In this document: one piece after another, positions 53,059 to 62,170 of the stretch
How positions within the stretch are numbered: the first letter of the stretch is position 1
How the letters are laid out: every line of letters starts with the position of its first letter
NCBI RefSeq assembly: GCF_001280505.1
Contig: NZ_LBIO01000068.1
Coordinates: 1-64,000, forward strand
DNA length: 64,000 bases
Origin: Mangrovimonas sp. TPBH4
GTDB taxonomy: Bacteria > Bacteroidota > Bacteroidia > Flavobacteriales > Flavobacteriaceae
Direction of reading: 5' to 3'
Made by a program: the position numbers and the translations under genes
Notes under the pieces: model-generated
What the model was told of the DNA's origin: nothing
Databases searched by the model: none
Seen by the model: only the letters and a program-made list of their open reading frames with translations

Positions 53059-54786
53059 TTATAAATCTAATCCAAAGATACTCCTTAATTTTTCAATATT
53101 AGGATTCTTTTCCTTTAGCTTTTCGTATTGATCTTCAGGAGTAAAGGCATATTGCTTCACAATTTCTTCATTAACGGTGATATCTAATCTAAGGTCGAAG
53201 TTTTTGAGCCTATTTTTAAGAAATTCCATCAATGGGTTTTGAGCGCGTTCCAATTCAACTTTTAAGGTTGAATTTGGAAATTCGAGTCCAATATTAGTAC
53301 CGTTCAATTTAGGCGTATTCATCTCGAGGATGGAAGCCATAATTTTTTCACCCTTTAATTGAAGCTTTTCAATATAGGCATTCCAGGCTTGTGTGAATTC
53401 TTCAGGTGTAAATGCTTCTGTAGGCAAATCGGTAGTATCGAGTACAACATCTTGCTGTTTTATGGAATGCTCGCGTTTGGCTCGGATGCTTTTTAGGGAC
53501 AGACCAGAGGTTCTACCTTGTTTGGCTTCCCTTTTGGCAATGATCGCTTCTGTAGTAAGTGCCTCTTTGGTTGCTGGTTGTTTGACCTCTGCACTAGTTG
53601 TTTTAGCCTGAGGTGAAGTAGATTTTTGAACAGCCGCAGGTTTTGGGACTGAAACAGGAATGGGGGTAATGCCTTTATTTTTAAAATAGGAAGGCGGAAT
53701 TATGTAACGTCTACTATTTTTTTTTTCTCCATCAAAAGTGATAGAGGCAAGCTGCATAAGGCATAATTCAACGAGTAAGCGTTGATTTTTACTGCTCTTG
53801 TATTTCAGATCACAGTCGTTGGCAAGTTCAATGCCCTTTAAAAGGAAATCCTGTGGAGCCTTTTGGGCCTGTTCCAAATATTTTTGTGAAGCATCTTCAC
53901 CAACTTCTAAAAGTTCAACTGTTTTTGGATTTTTACAAACCAGTAAGTTTCTAAAATGCGATGCCAATCCAGCAATGTAATGATGCCCGTCAAAACCTTT
54001 ACCTAAAATGATATTGAACTGGATTAGTAAATCTGGAATTTTGTTTTCCAGAATCAAATCGGTACTGGTTAAGTAGGTTTCGTAATCCAGAACATTCAAG
54101 TTCTCAGTTACGGCTTGACGCGTTAAGTTTTTTCCTGAAAAACTAACTACTCTGTCAAAAATGGAAAGTGCATCACGCATGGCGCCATCTGCCTTTTGGG
54201 CAATGATGTGCAGGGCATCGTCCTCTGCAGTTACGCCTTGTTCTTCGGCAATATATTTTAAGTGCTCTTTGGCATCTTTTACCGTAATTCGTTTAAAGTC
54301 GAAAATTTGACAACGGGATAAAATCGTTGGGATGATTTTATGTTTTTCGGTAGTTGCCAAAATAAAAATACAATGCTTAGGCGGCTCTTCCAAGGTTTTC
54401 AAAAACGCATTGAAGGCAGCCTGAGAGAGCATGTGCACCTCGTCAATGATATAGACTTTGTATTTTCCAACCTGAGGGGGTATTCTAACCTGATCGGTAA
54501 GGTTCCTAATGTCGTCTACCGAGTTGTTGGAAGCGGCATCCAGCTCAAAAATGTTGAAAGCAAAATCTTCATCGTCACTTTCGTTGCCGTCACTATTGAT
54601 CATTTTTGCCAAAATACGGGCGCAAGTGGTCTTTCCAACCCCTCTAGGTCCCGTAAAAAGTAATGCTTGAGCTAAATGGTTATTTTCAATGGCATTGAGC
54701 AAAGTATTGGTAATAGCTTGCTGACCTACAACATCTTTGAAGATTTGAGGTCTGTATTTTCGAGCTGATACGATGAAATGTTCCAT
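53059..54786 (-). CDS. dnaX: DNA polymerase III subunit gamma/tau
   Basis: 575 residues. The N-terminal AAA+ clamp-loader domain shows ARKYRPQIFKDVVGQ, Walker A GPRGVGKTT, FELDAASNNSVDD, Walker B YIIDEVHML and the SRC motif in LSRCQIFDF. The four-cysteine zinc module that usually follows the P-loop is missing and is replaced by a short acidic segment (NSDGNESDDEDFAFN). A Lys/Pro/Ala linker of about 100 residues precedes a tau-like C-terminal domain. No frameshift site was identified. Confidence 0.95.
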   Translation of the reverse strand: MEHFIVSARKYRPQIFKDVVGQQAITNTLLNAIENNHLAQALLFTGPRGVGKTTCARILAKMINSDGNESDDEDFAFNIFELDAASNNSVDDIRNLTDQVRIPPQVGKYKVYIIDEVHMLSQAAFNAFLKTLEEPPKHCIFILATTEKHKIIPTILSRCQIFDFKRITVKDAKEHLKYIAEEQGVTAEDDALHIIAQKADGAMRDALSIFDRVVSFSGKNLTRQAVTENLNVLDYETYLTSTDLILENKIPDLLIQFNIILGKGFDGHHYIAGLASHFRNLLVCKNPKTVELLEVGEDASQKYLEQAQKAPQDFLLKGIELANDCDLKYKSSKNQRLLVELCLMQLASITFDGEKKNSRRYIIPPSYFKNKGITPIPVSVPKPAAVQKSTSPQAKTTSAEVKQPATKEALTTEAIIAKREAKQGRTSGLSLKSIRAKREHSIKQQDVVLDTTDLPTEAFTPEEFTQAWNAYIEKLQLKGEKIMASILEMNTPKLNGTNIGLEFPNSTLKVELERAQNPLMEFLKNRLKNFDLRLDITVNEEIVKQYAFTPEDQYEKLKEKNPNIEKLRSIFGLDL

Positions 54787-54865
54787 TGAAAAAACTTAGA
54801 ACAACAAAATTAAAAATTCAATTGTAAATAGGGAATTATGTCTGTCAAAAATCTATTTAGTTATT

Positions 54866-54911
54866 AACATAAACAAAGACAAGGGCCATGGCCCTTGTCT
54901 TTGTTTATGTT
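54866..54911 (-). terminator. 46-bp perfect palindrome, probable terminator
   Basis: Two 23-base arms (first arm starts AACATAAACAAAGACAAGGG) meet with no loop at 54888/54889. It lies 16 bp beyond the stop of the minus-strand gene at 54927 and 80 bp before dnaX. The T-rich arm lies inside the stem, as in other terminators here, but the arms are much longer. Confidence 0.7.
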
Positions 54912-54926
54912 TAAATTCTTTTAAAT

Positions 54927-55871
54927 TTATATATTTTCACTTATTTCTTTAAGGTCTTTTGGAGTCGTGTCATGGTTACTTGGAGTTATACTCCCAAAAG
55001 ATACACTAGAAGGAGTAGAATACCCTAGTATTTTCCCATCCTCTGCATTGATGGCATATTGAATAAAAATGAACTTATTTTGGTCCCATTGTTGGTTGTC
55101 ATTCATTTGTTGATACAATGGCATAGCGCGTACGTATGCAAAGTTTGGATTTTTTGAAATTATGGCTTCATCAATTTCTTCTTTCGAGGTGAATTTATAA
55201 TTGTATTTGTAAACTTTGCTAATCTCTTTTTTTAATTTACTACTAACACTAGCCTCATCCAATAACAGTGTTTTTTCTTTTAATAGTTTAGAATTTTCAG
55301 CTATTTCATTTTGAAAATTTTTTCTTGAGTAGTTTTGTTCCTTTCTTTTTACTCTTGAATTTAGATAGTTTTGAAATTGTTGGATGATTAAAGTTAAATC
55401 TGCTTCATTGGGATGTTGTGAAGTGTAGATCATTTCATAAACAGATTTATTTTTATTTGGTAGACGTAATTCAAAAGAGTAGTTACCTGCCTGCATTCTT
55501 ACTTGCCCCTTAAAGTGACCTTCCAACTTATTTCTAAAATAAGCATATTGGTTCTTTTGGTTTTTGTCATTTAGGATTTGTTGAAATTCCTTTTCCGTAA
55601 CAAATCGTATATTTTGAGAATAGGACCAATTGGCAGTAAAAGCTGCCTTAAGTGCTTTGTTGTAGACTTCTATAATTTCAATAATTTCATTGTACTTTTC
55701 AGGTTTCTTTTGTGCTTTCTTTTTTAGGTTATCATCTACTTCATCTAAGACAACCAGAAGAGTTTTATTTTGAACCTCTTTGATATCTTCTAGTTTGCCA
55801 AAACCAAATTGTGCGTTGGCTTGCAGTAAAGTACAAATAGTAAATAAAAATAGGAAAATTTTTTTGTTCAT
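54927..55871 (-). CDS. Exported protein of unknown function
   Basis: About 314 residues. I start at Met21 of the longer frame (MNKKIFLFLFTICTLLQANAQ), which gives a clean signal peptide; the longer frame begins at 55931 and would overlap the rnpB promoter region. The mature part is Lys/Asn/Gln-rich and mostly helical in the middle (charged stretch around residues 180-230). No catalytic motif, anchor or sorting domain was recognised. It is transcribed divergently from rnpB. Confidence 0.75.
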   Translation of the reverse strand: MNKKIFLFLFTICTLLQANAQFGFGKLEDIKEVQNKTLLVVLDEVDDNLKKKAQKKPEKYNEIIEIIEVYNKALKAAFTANWSYSQNIRFVTEKEFQQILNDKNQKNQYAYFRNKLEGHFKGQVRMQAGNYSFELRLPNKNKSVYEMIYTSQHPNEADLTLIIQQFQNYLNSRVKRKEQNYSRKNFQNEIAENSKLLKEKTLLLDEASVSSKLKKEISKVYKYNYKFTSKEEIDEAIISKNPNFAYVRAMPLYQQMNDNQQWDQNKFIFIQYAINAEDGKILGYSTPSSVSFGSITPSNHDTTPKDLKEISENI

Positions 55872-55954
55872 TTTAGTTGGTTTGAAGGTTAATTGTAAGC
55901 TAATATATACAAATTTTGTTGGGTTGACCAATTAAAAAAGCCGTGTTTTTTGTC

Positions 55955-55962
55955 TAACTTTG
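55955..55962 (+). promoter_or_regulatory. -7 box of rnpB
   Basis: TAACTTTG, an exact TAnnTTTG match, 6 bases before the predicted 5' end of the RNase P RNA. No TTG is at the usual distance (nearest at 55924-55926, 28 bases upstream). Confidence 0.6.
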
Positions 55963-55967
55963 CACCC

Positions 55968-56267
55968 AAGTAAATCGCCTTATCGAACCAATCTATTGGT
56001 TAGGAAAGTCCGAACACCGTAGTGCAGTATAGTGGTTAATGGCCACCAGTCGAGAGGCTAGGAATAGTGCAACAGAAAGGATGTACAGGTAATGCTGTAG
56101 TGAAATCATGTAAACTCTATACGGTGCAATGTCATGTATACCAACGCTTGAGGGCGGCACGTTCGATGTTGGAGGGTAGGCAGCTAAAGTGTGCTGGTAA
56201 CAGTACACTCAGATAAATGATAAGGGCTCCATTCGGAGTACAGAATTCGGCTTATAGATTTACTTGC
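55968..56267 (+). ncRNA. rnpB: RNase P RNA
   Basis: About 300 bases with the features of bacterial class A RNase P RNA. The conserved AGGAAAGTCCGAAC is near the 5' end (56001 onward) and ACAGAATTCGGCTTATAG near the 3' end. The outer P1 helix is visible as AAGTAAATC (55968-55976) pairing with GATTTACTT (56257-56265). It cleaves 5' leaders from tRNA precursors. The ends are set by P1 and may be off by a few bases. Confidence 0.93.
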
Positions 56268-56268
56268 T

Positions 56269-56301
56269 TAAAACAGGCCCATTTTTAATGGGCTTTGTTT
56301 T
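56269..56301 (+). terminator. Terminator of rnpB
   Basis: Stem AAAACAGGCCCA / TGGGCTTTGTTTT with a small bulge, followed by T. Confidence 0.8.
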
Positions 56302-56327
56302 TCTCAATAATTGAGATGTGTTTAAGT

Positions 56328-56891
56328 TTATTCCGCTACGGAATGATCTTCCGCTTCTATTTCAAAAAAACTGAAAACGCATCCTCCGTAATTTTTGGAA
56401 TAGGCATAGTGTTCCATATTGGATAAGTCAGTTTCTTTGGAATGCTCTACAATTAAAACACCATCTTCCTCCAGCATATTATTTTGGAACACCAAATTGG
56501 GAATGGTTTCAAACTGGTCTTGGGAAAACCCATAAGGCGGATCTGCAAAAATAACGGTAGCCTTGGATTTGGTGCTTTCCAAAAACTTGAAAACGTCACT
56601 TTTTATAGTAGAAATGGGCATGTTGAAAGTTTCCGAAGTTTCATTGATAAACTTAATGCAGCCAAAATTTTCATCCACAGCCGTAATTTGTTCGGTTCCG
56701 CGTGACGCAAATTCATAACTAATACTCCCAGTTCCTGAAAACAGATCGATTACTGAAATTTCATCAAAGTAATACAGGTTGTTGAGAATGTTGAACAGTG
56801 CCTCCTTGGCCATATCGGTGGTAGGGCGTACAGGTAATTTTTTAGGAGGCGTGATTCGTCTTCCTTTAAATTGTCCGGAAATAATTCGCAT
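56328..56891 (-). CDS. rsmD: 16S rRNA (guanine(966)-N2)-methyltransferase
   Basis: 187 residues. It starts MRIISGQFKGRRITPP, typical of RsmD. SAM-binding motif VIDLFSGTGSISYE and the catalytic DPPY motif (FADPPYGF) of N-methyltransferases are present. It follows the DUF3822 gene with a 1-base overlap, a common flavobacterial arrangement. Confidence 0.94.
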   Translation of the reverse strand: MRIISGQFKGRRITPPKKLPVRPTTDMAKEALFNILNNLYYFDEISVIDLFSGTGSISYEFASRGTEQITAVDENFGCIKFINETSETFNMPISTIKSDVFKFLESTKSKATVIFADPPYGFSQDQFETIPNLVFQNNMLEEDGVLIVEHSKETDLSNMEHYAYSKNYGGCVFSFFEIEAEDHSVAE

Positions 56892-57733
56892 TACTTGAAA
56901 CTGTTTAAAAGAACATAATCGTTGTGGACAACGCTAGGTTCTTCAATAAAATTAAATTTATGATGCGGCGTGACAAACTCTACATTTCGTATAAAGGTAT
57001 ATACAATTTGATACAGGTCATCTCCTTCGGCAATGGCTCCCATCAGCTTTAACTTTAAGGTTTCGGGATCCATTTTTAATTGTTCTATGCTGAATAGAAT
57101 GTAGTAAATAAAATCTTCCTTGGTGGTGTATTCAAAAGTGTTGTAGAGTACCAAGTTATAATCTTTCACTACTACTAGTTCAAAATGATGTTCATTTACA
57201 TTTACATAAATATTGGGAACATTGGAAAGCGGTTGGTGCTTTAAAATGTGCTCTATTAAAACAGTAGAGGCATGTTTGTATTCAAAAGACCCAAACCTGT
57301 CAAACATAAAATTGTTGACATTTACCAAGGGCACGTAAACGTTCACCGAATCGTTAAACTGTATTTCATCAAATGAAATATAATCGGTGGTTAAAATTTT
57401 AGCATTGAATTTTAGGTAATCGGCAAGGTGGGCTTCATCAAACAATGGCTTTGGCACTAAGCAAGACAGTTCATTTTGATATATAAGAAGTACCTCGCTA
57501 AAGGTTTGGTCATAAACCGCACCGTCATCTAAGGTTGCCATGATCCGTTCCAAAATATCAAAAGGTGTCAGCTTTTTGTTGAAAGGAACATGCTGCAGAT
57601 GTCCAATGGTATTGGTGGACTTATTTAATATACAAAAAGAAAGTCCACTCAAACTAATTTGAATGGACAGTTCTTTAATATCGTTTTGATGCAATTTTTT
57701 ACTCGTTTGAATAATTTTTAGGCCAGTTTCCAT
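56891..57733 (-). CDS. DUF3822 family protein
   Basis: A 280-residue cytosolic protein that fits the DUF3822 family of Bacteroidota, usually encoded next to rsmD. An actin-like (ASKHA) fold has been suggested for such proteins, but I see no diagnostic nucleotide motif. It overlaps rsmD by one base and the upstream gene by 35 bp, so all three are probably one operon. Confidence 0.8.
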   Translation of the reverse strand: METGLKIIQTSKKLHQNDIKELSIQISLSGLSFCILNKSTNTIGHLQHVPFNKKLTPFDILERIMATLDDGAVYDQTFSEVLLIYQNELSCLVPKPLFDEAHLADYLKFNAKILTTDYISFDEIQFNDSVNVYVPLVNVNNFMFDRFGSFEYKHASTVLIEHILKHQPLSNVPNIYVNVNEHHFELVVVKDYNLVLYNTFEYTTKEDFIYYILFSIEQLKMDPETLKLKLMGAIAEGDDLYQIVYTFIRNVEFVTPHHKFNFIEEPSVVHNDYVLLNSFK

Positions 57734-58424
57734 TGGTGTTTACTTCGTTCATGGAACCTACTTTAAGAGCTGGACCATTAACATCGTCCACAGAAATCAC
57801 TTCATTTTCTTTAGACACTAAGTTAGGGTCTTGGTCAAAAAGGATAACATCTTTAAGAACCGAGGCTTCAAAAACTGGAATTTCATCCAATTCACCTGCC
57901 TTAAGTTCAAATTTAGCACCTGGTTTACCAACAGGTACATCCATCATTGTTTTATAACGCGTATCTGCTCCAAAAAGAGAATCCTTAACAGGAACAAAAT
58001 CCAAGGTGTCAATAATCACAATGTCCTTTCTCATTTCAACCCCACCGTAACGTTTTGTAAGCTCTTCGTCAATAACACTAGAGTCTCTACGTTGCGTAAT
58101 TGTATACTGCGCAGTATCGATGAATTTTACCAAATTGTCAAAATTGTCAGTAAATTTACCGGTAACCGTTTTATGGGCTAGCTCGGCATCTCTAATATCT
58201 TTCAATTTTTCAATTACTGCCGCATAGCGCTTCTTTTTAAGTTGGTTGAATTGGATTTCTCCATAAACAGACATGAATGTTGAATATGCCAAGAATCCGA
58301 TAAGCACCCATAAGGCGATGTTGATCAAAGGCTTAACCTTTTTCGGAACAAATTTATCAATCAACCATACGATTCCTATCGTACCTAGAATAATAATTAC
58401 AACAGCAATAATTATTGTTAACAT
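57699..58424 (-). CDS. Membrane protein of unknown function
   Basis: 241 residues. Two N-terminal hydrophobic helices (about 1-23 and 33-52) are followed by a soluble domain containing DIRDAELAHKTVTGKFTDNF and LVKFIDTAQ. That pattern resembles the start of some pilin-like or periplasmic domains, but no family was recognised. It overlaps the DUF3822 gene by 35 bp. Confidence 0.75.
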   Translation of the reverse strand: MLTIIIAVVIIILGTIGIVWLIDKFVPKKVKPLINIALWVLIGFLAYSTFMSVYGEIQFNQLKKKRYAAVIEKLKDIRDAELAHKTVTGKFTDNFDNLVKFIDTAQYTITQRRDSSVIDEELTKRYGGVEMRKDIVIIDTLDFVPVKDSLFGADTRYKTMMDVPVGKPGAKFELKAGELDEIPVFEASVLKDVILFDQDPNLVSKENEVISVDDVNGPALKVGSMNEVNTNGNWPKNYSNE

Positions 58425-58627
58425 AGTTAGTTATTTTTATTTTATTAAAGGTGATACGCAAATCTACAACTTTTTTTTATTCACGAAAACCAATGCAAAT
58501 AAAATTCAATTAAAAAAGAAAGATATGAAATTTGTTTCACATTATTAGGCTTTAATTTTATTTAGTAATGCTTTATACCTCTATGATATATATAGTATCT
58601 TGCCAAAAATTCAATTCTCATATTTAA

Positions 58628-60052
58628 ATGACTGCCTCGGATTTCTATAAACTCATCAAGCAAAAGTTCCCTTTTGAACCTACAGTGAAGCAGAACACTG
58701 TTTTAATACAGTTATCGGAGTTTATTTTTGATAAATCACCTAATGCCCTGTATTTACTCAAGGGATTTGCGGGAACCGGAAAGACGAGTATTATTGGGAC
58801 CATTGTTTCCAATCTCTGGGAGGCCAAAAAAAGTGCGGTGTTAATGGCGCCAACCGGAAGGGCGGCCAAGGTTATTTCCAATTACTCCGGAAAGGAGGCC
58901 TTTACCATTCATAAAAAAATCTACTTTCCAAAGAAAGAAAAGGGAGGAGGCGTGAAATTTGTACTTCAGCCAAACAAACATCGCAATACTATTTTTATTG
59001 TTGATGAGGCTTCCATGATTCCAGATACGCCAGGAGAATCCAAATTGATGGACAACGGCTCGCTCTTAGACGATTTAATGCAATATGTGTACTCGGGGCA
59101 TCAATGCAAGCTTTTGCTAATTGGGGATAAAGCTCAGCTACCTCCTGTAAAATCCGATTTGAGTCCTGCTTTGGATGGACAGCGTTTAGATCTTAATTAT
59201 AACAAGAAGGTTTCCAGTATTGAATTGGACGAAGTTATGCGTCAGGGGCAGGAATCCGGTATTTTATGGAACGCCACCAAGATTCGTGAAATTTTGGAGG
59301 AACACTTTTATGATGGGTTCAAGTTTAATATAAAAGGGTTCAACGATATAGTTAGGTTAATTGATGGCCATGAAATTATGGATGCCATTAATGATGCCTA
59401 CAGCGAAAATGGCCATGAAGAAACCACCATTATTGTAAGGAGTAACAAACGAGCCAATTTATATAACCAGCAAATAAGAAATCGGATTTTATTCAAGGAA
59501 AATGAACTTTCTGCTGGGGACTATTTAATGGTAGTGAAGAACAATTACTTTTGGATCAAGCCAACCACCGAAGCCGGTTTTATTGCCAATGGAGATATTA
59601 TAGAGGTCTTGGAGATTTTCAGTATCAAAGAGCTCTATGGATTTAGGTTTGCAGAGGTAAAGGTGAAAATGGTGGATTACCCAAGAATGAAACCCTTTGA
59701 AACGGTGTTGATGTTGGATACTATTGAGGCAGAAACACCTTCATTGACCTATGAAGATTCCAACAGGTTATACCAAGAGGTCCAAAAGGATTATGAAAAT
59801 GAAACTTCCAATTACCGCAAGTTCCTGCAGATTAAAGGCAATCGCTTTTTTAACGCGCTTCAGGTAAAGTTTTCCTATGCCATCACCTGCCATAAATCTC
59901 AAGGAGGGCAGTGGGACACAGTATTTGTAGAGCAGCCTTATTTGCCAAATGGGATTGATAGGGACTATATGAGATGGTTGTATACTGCGGTAACAAGAGC
60001 CAAAGAAAAGTTGTATCTTATTGGTTTTAAAGACGAAAGTTTTGAAGCCTAG
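58628..60052 (+). CDS. RecD/Pif1-like ATP-dependent DNA helicase
   Basis: A 474-residue superfamily 1B helicase. It has Walker A GFAGTGKTS (about residue 45), Walker B IFIVDEASMIPD, LLIGDKAQLPPV, and the C-terminal UvrD-type motif SYAITCHKSQGGQWDTVFVE followed by YTAVTRAKEKLYLIG. There is no RecBCD-type N-terminal domain, so it is a stand-alone helicase of the compact kind common in Bacteroidota. Its role in repair or replication is inferred. Confidence 0.9.
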   Translation: MTASDFYKLIKQKFPFEPTVKQNTVLIQLSEFIFDKSPNALYLLKGFAGTGKTSIIGTIVSNLWEAKKSAVLMAPTGRAAKVISNYSGKEAFTIHKKIYFPKKEKGGGVKFVLQPNKHRNTIFIVDEASMIPDTPGESKLMDNGSLLDDLMQYVYSGHQCKLLLIGDKAQLPPVKSDLSPALDGQRLDLNYNKKVSSIELDEVMRQGQESGILWNATKIREILEEHFYDGFKFNIKGFNDIVRLIDGHEIMDAINDAYSENGHEETTIIVRSNKRANLYNQQIRNRILFKENELSAGDYLMVVKNNYFWIKPTTEAGFIANGDIIEVLEIFSIKELYGFRFAEVKVKMVDYPRMKPFETVLMLDTIEAETPSLTYEDSNRLYQEVQKDYENETSNYRKFLQIKGNRFFNALQVKFSYAITCHKSQGGQWDTVFVEQPYLPNGIDRDYMRWLYTAVTRAKEKLYLIGFKDESFEA

Positions 60053-60084
60053 TTTTTAGGTGAAATTACAAGCGGATTTTCATT

Positions 60085-60651
60085 ATGGTATTAGAAACGC
60101 TTATAGGTATATGCCTTGGTATAGGCTTGTCTGCATCGGTGGGATTCAGGGTGTTTTTGCCTCTTTTTGCCTTGAGTTTGGTAGCCCATTATGGTTTGTG
60201 GGAGGTCAATGAGTCTTGGCAATGGGTAGGGGGTGCCACGGCTTTGGTTACTTTCGGCATTGCCACGTTGGTCGAAATTATTGCTTATTACATTCCTTTT
60301 ATTGATAATTTATTGGATACTATTGCAGTACCATTGGCTGGTATTGCAGGGACTTTGGTGGTGGTAGTCAACGCTACCAATTTAGATCCAGTAGTGATGT
60401 GGTCTCTAGCGATTATCGCAGGTGGAGGGACGGCTGCAGCTATTAAAAGTGGCGCTTCGGCTACAAGGGCCACCTCTTCGGTTGCTACAGCAGGATTAGG
60501 CAATCCCATAGTATCCACACTAGAAACAGGAACTTCGGCAGTGATGTCTGCCATGTCAATTTTTTTGCCTGTAATCGCTTTCATTTTGACACTTATCATG
60601 TTATATGTCTTTTTCAGGCTTTACAAAAAGATTAGGGCACCAAAATCCTAA
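60085..60651 (+). CDS. DUF4126 family membrane protein
   Basis: 188 residues with several hydrophobic helices. The GLSASVGFRVFLPLFALSL segment (about residues 13-31) and the Ala/Gly/Thr-rich middle (IIAGGGTAAAIKSGASATRA) fit DUF4126, a family of unknown function. It lies 32 bp after the helicase gene and 46 bp before kdsB, in the same direction. Confidence 0.85.
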   Translation: MVLETLIGICLGIGLSASVGFRVFLPLFALSLVAHYGLWEVNESWQWVGGATALVTFGIATLVEIIAYYIPFIDNLLDTIAVPLAGIAGTLVVVVNATNLDPVVMWSLAIIAGGGTAAAIKSGASATRATSSVATAGLGNPIVSTLETGTSAVMSAMSIFLPVIAFILTLIMLYVFFRLYKKIRAPKS

Positions 60652-60697
60652 AATCATTCAAAAAGTTTTATTTTTGGACTGAAATATATCAGCTGAT

Positions 60698-61426
60698 ATG
60701 AAAATAATTTCCATGATTCCGGCACGTTACAGTGCCTCTAGATTTCCTGCAAAATTAATGCAAGATCTGGCCGGTAAAACGGTAATCCTTAGAACTTACG
60801 AAGCTACGGTAGCCACGCAATTGTTTGACGAGGTGTATGTGGTAACCGATAGTGATATCATTTATAATGAAATTGTAAGCCACGGTGGGAAAGCCATAAT
60901 GAGCCAAAAAGAACATCAGTCGGGTAGCGACAGGATAGCCGAGGCAGTAGCGGATTTGGATGTGGATATTGTGGTAAATGTTCAAGGAGATGAACCTTTT
61001 ACCGAAAGAGGGAGCCTTCAAAAGGTGATTGAAGTATTTAAAGAGGACCCAAATAAGGATATCGATTTGGCTTCGTTGATGGTGGAAATTAAGGATTGGG
61101 ACGAAATCAGTAATCCAAATACAGTCAAAGTAATTGTAGACCAGCAGAATTTTGCCTTGTATTTCTCTAGAAGTCCTATTCCGTATCCAAGAGATAAGGA
61201 AGCAGGAGCAAGATACTTCAAGCATAAAGGAATTTATGCTTTTAGAAAGCAGGCTTTGTTGGATTTTTATGAGTTGCCAATGCAATTTTTGGAAGCTACA
61301 GAAAAGATTGAATGCATTAGGTATTTGGAATATGGGAAGAAAATCAAAATGGTAGAAACCAATGTGGAAGGCGTCGAAATTGATACGCCGGAAGATTTGG
61401 AGCGTGCCAAACAACTTTGGAAATAA
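60698..61426 (+). CDS. kdsB: 3-Deoxy-manno-octulosonate cytidylyltransferase
   Basis: A 242-residue nucleotidyltransferase that makes CMP-Kdo for lipid A/LPS core. Conserved segments are [45 protein letters not shown] and the C-terminal [11 protein letters not shown]. With a KdnB-like dehydrogenase two genes downstream, it may use the 8-amino form of Kdo, as its Shewanella counterpart does, but the sequence alone does not show which. Confidence 0.95.
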   Translation: MKIISMIPARYSASRFPAKLMQDLAGKTVILRTYEATVATQLFDEVYVVTDSDIIYNEIVSHGGKAIMSQKEHQSGSDRIAEAVADLDVDIVVNVQGDEPFTERGSLQKVIEVFKEDPNKDIDLASLMVEIKDWDEISNPNTVKVIVDQQNFALYFSRSPIPYPRDKEAGARYFKHKGIYAFRKQALLDFYELPMQFLEATEKIECIRYLEYGKKIKMVETNVEGVEIDTPEDLERAKQLWK

Positions 61427-61444
61427 ATGATATTCTAAATTCGA

Positions 61445-62161
61445 ATGAGTTTGAAGAATGAATACCAACATATAAAAGTGATAGGGTTTGACGCCGACGA
61501 TACCTTGTGGGTGAACGAAACCTATTTCCGTGAAGCCGAATTGGAAGTGGCTAAACTATTGGCCCCTTACGAGACTGCCAATAAGATTGATCAGGAGCTG
61601 TTCAAAATGGAAATCAAAAACTTGCCGTTATATGGCTATGGCGTTAAAGGTTTTGTATTATCCATGGTGGAGATGGCTTTGGAGCTTTCTAATAATTCGG
61701 TTTCAAATGCAACCATTGCTTCTATTTTAGATATAGGAAAGGACATGATCAACAAGCCCGTTGAATTATTGCATGGGGTAGAGGAAACCTTGAAAATATT
61801 AGCGCAGGATTATCGTTTGATATTGGTGACCAAAGGCGATTTGTTGGATCAGGAGCGCAAGCTTCAAAAATCTGGACTTTCAAGTTACTTTCACCATATT
61901 GAGGTAGTGAGTGAAAAGGAAGAAGGAGATTATTCCAAATTATTGAATCATTTGGATATCAAGCCATCAGAGTTTTTAATGGTCGGGAACTCTTTGAAAT
62001 CAGATATTTTGCCTTTGGTTAATTTAAAGGCAAAGGCCATACATGTTCCGTTTCATACCACTTGGATCCATGAGCAGGTGTCTGAAACGGAAACACAACA
62101 CAAAACATATAAAACAGTAAATAGTTTGCCTGAAATTATTCAGGTATTGACTGAACAATAA
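61445..62161 (+). CDS. HAD-family hydrolase
   Basis: 238 residues. Motif I is GFDADDTLW (nucleophile Asp), motif II LVTKG, and motifs III/IV are KPSEFLMVGNSLKSDI. The helical cap between motifs I and II makes it HAD subfamily I, as in YjjG or phosphoglycolate-type phosphatases. The substrate is unknown. It is 18 bp after kdsB and 9 bp before the KdnB-like gene, so a sugar-phosphate role in the same pathway is possible. It is not the small capless KdsC type. Confidence 0.85.
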   Translation: MSLKNEYQHIKVIGFDADDTLWVNETYFREAELEVAKLLAPYETANKIDQELFKMEIKNLPLYGYGVKGFVLSMVEMALELSNNSVSNATIASILDIGKDMINKPVELLHGVEETLKILAQDYRLILVTKGDLLDQERKLQKSGLSSYFHHIEVVSEKEEGDYSKLLNHLDIKPSEFLMVGNSLKSDILPLVNLKAKAIHVPFHTTWIHEQVSETETQHKTYKTVNSLPEIIQVLTEQ

Positions 62162-62170
62162 AAAAAGTAC

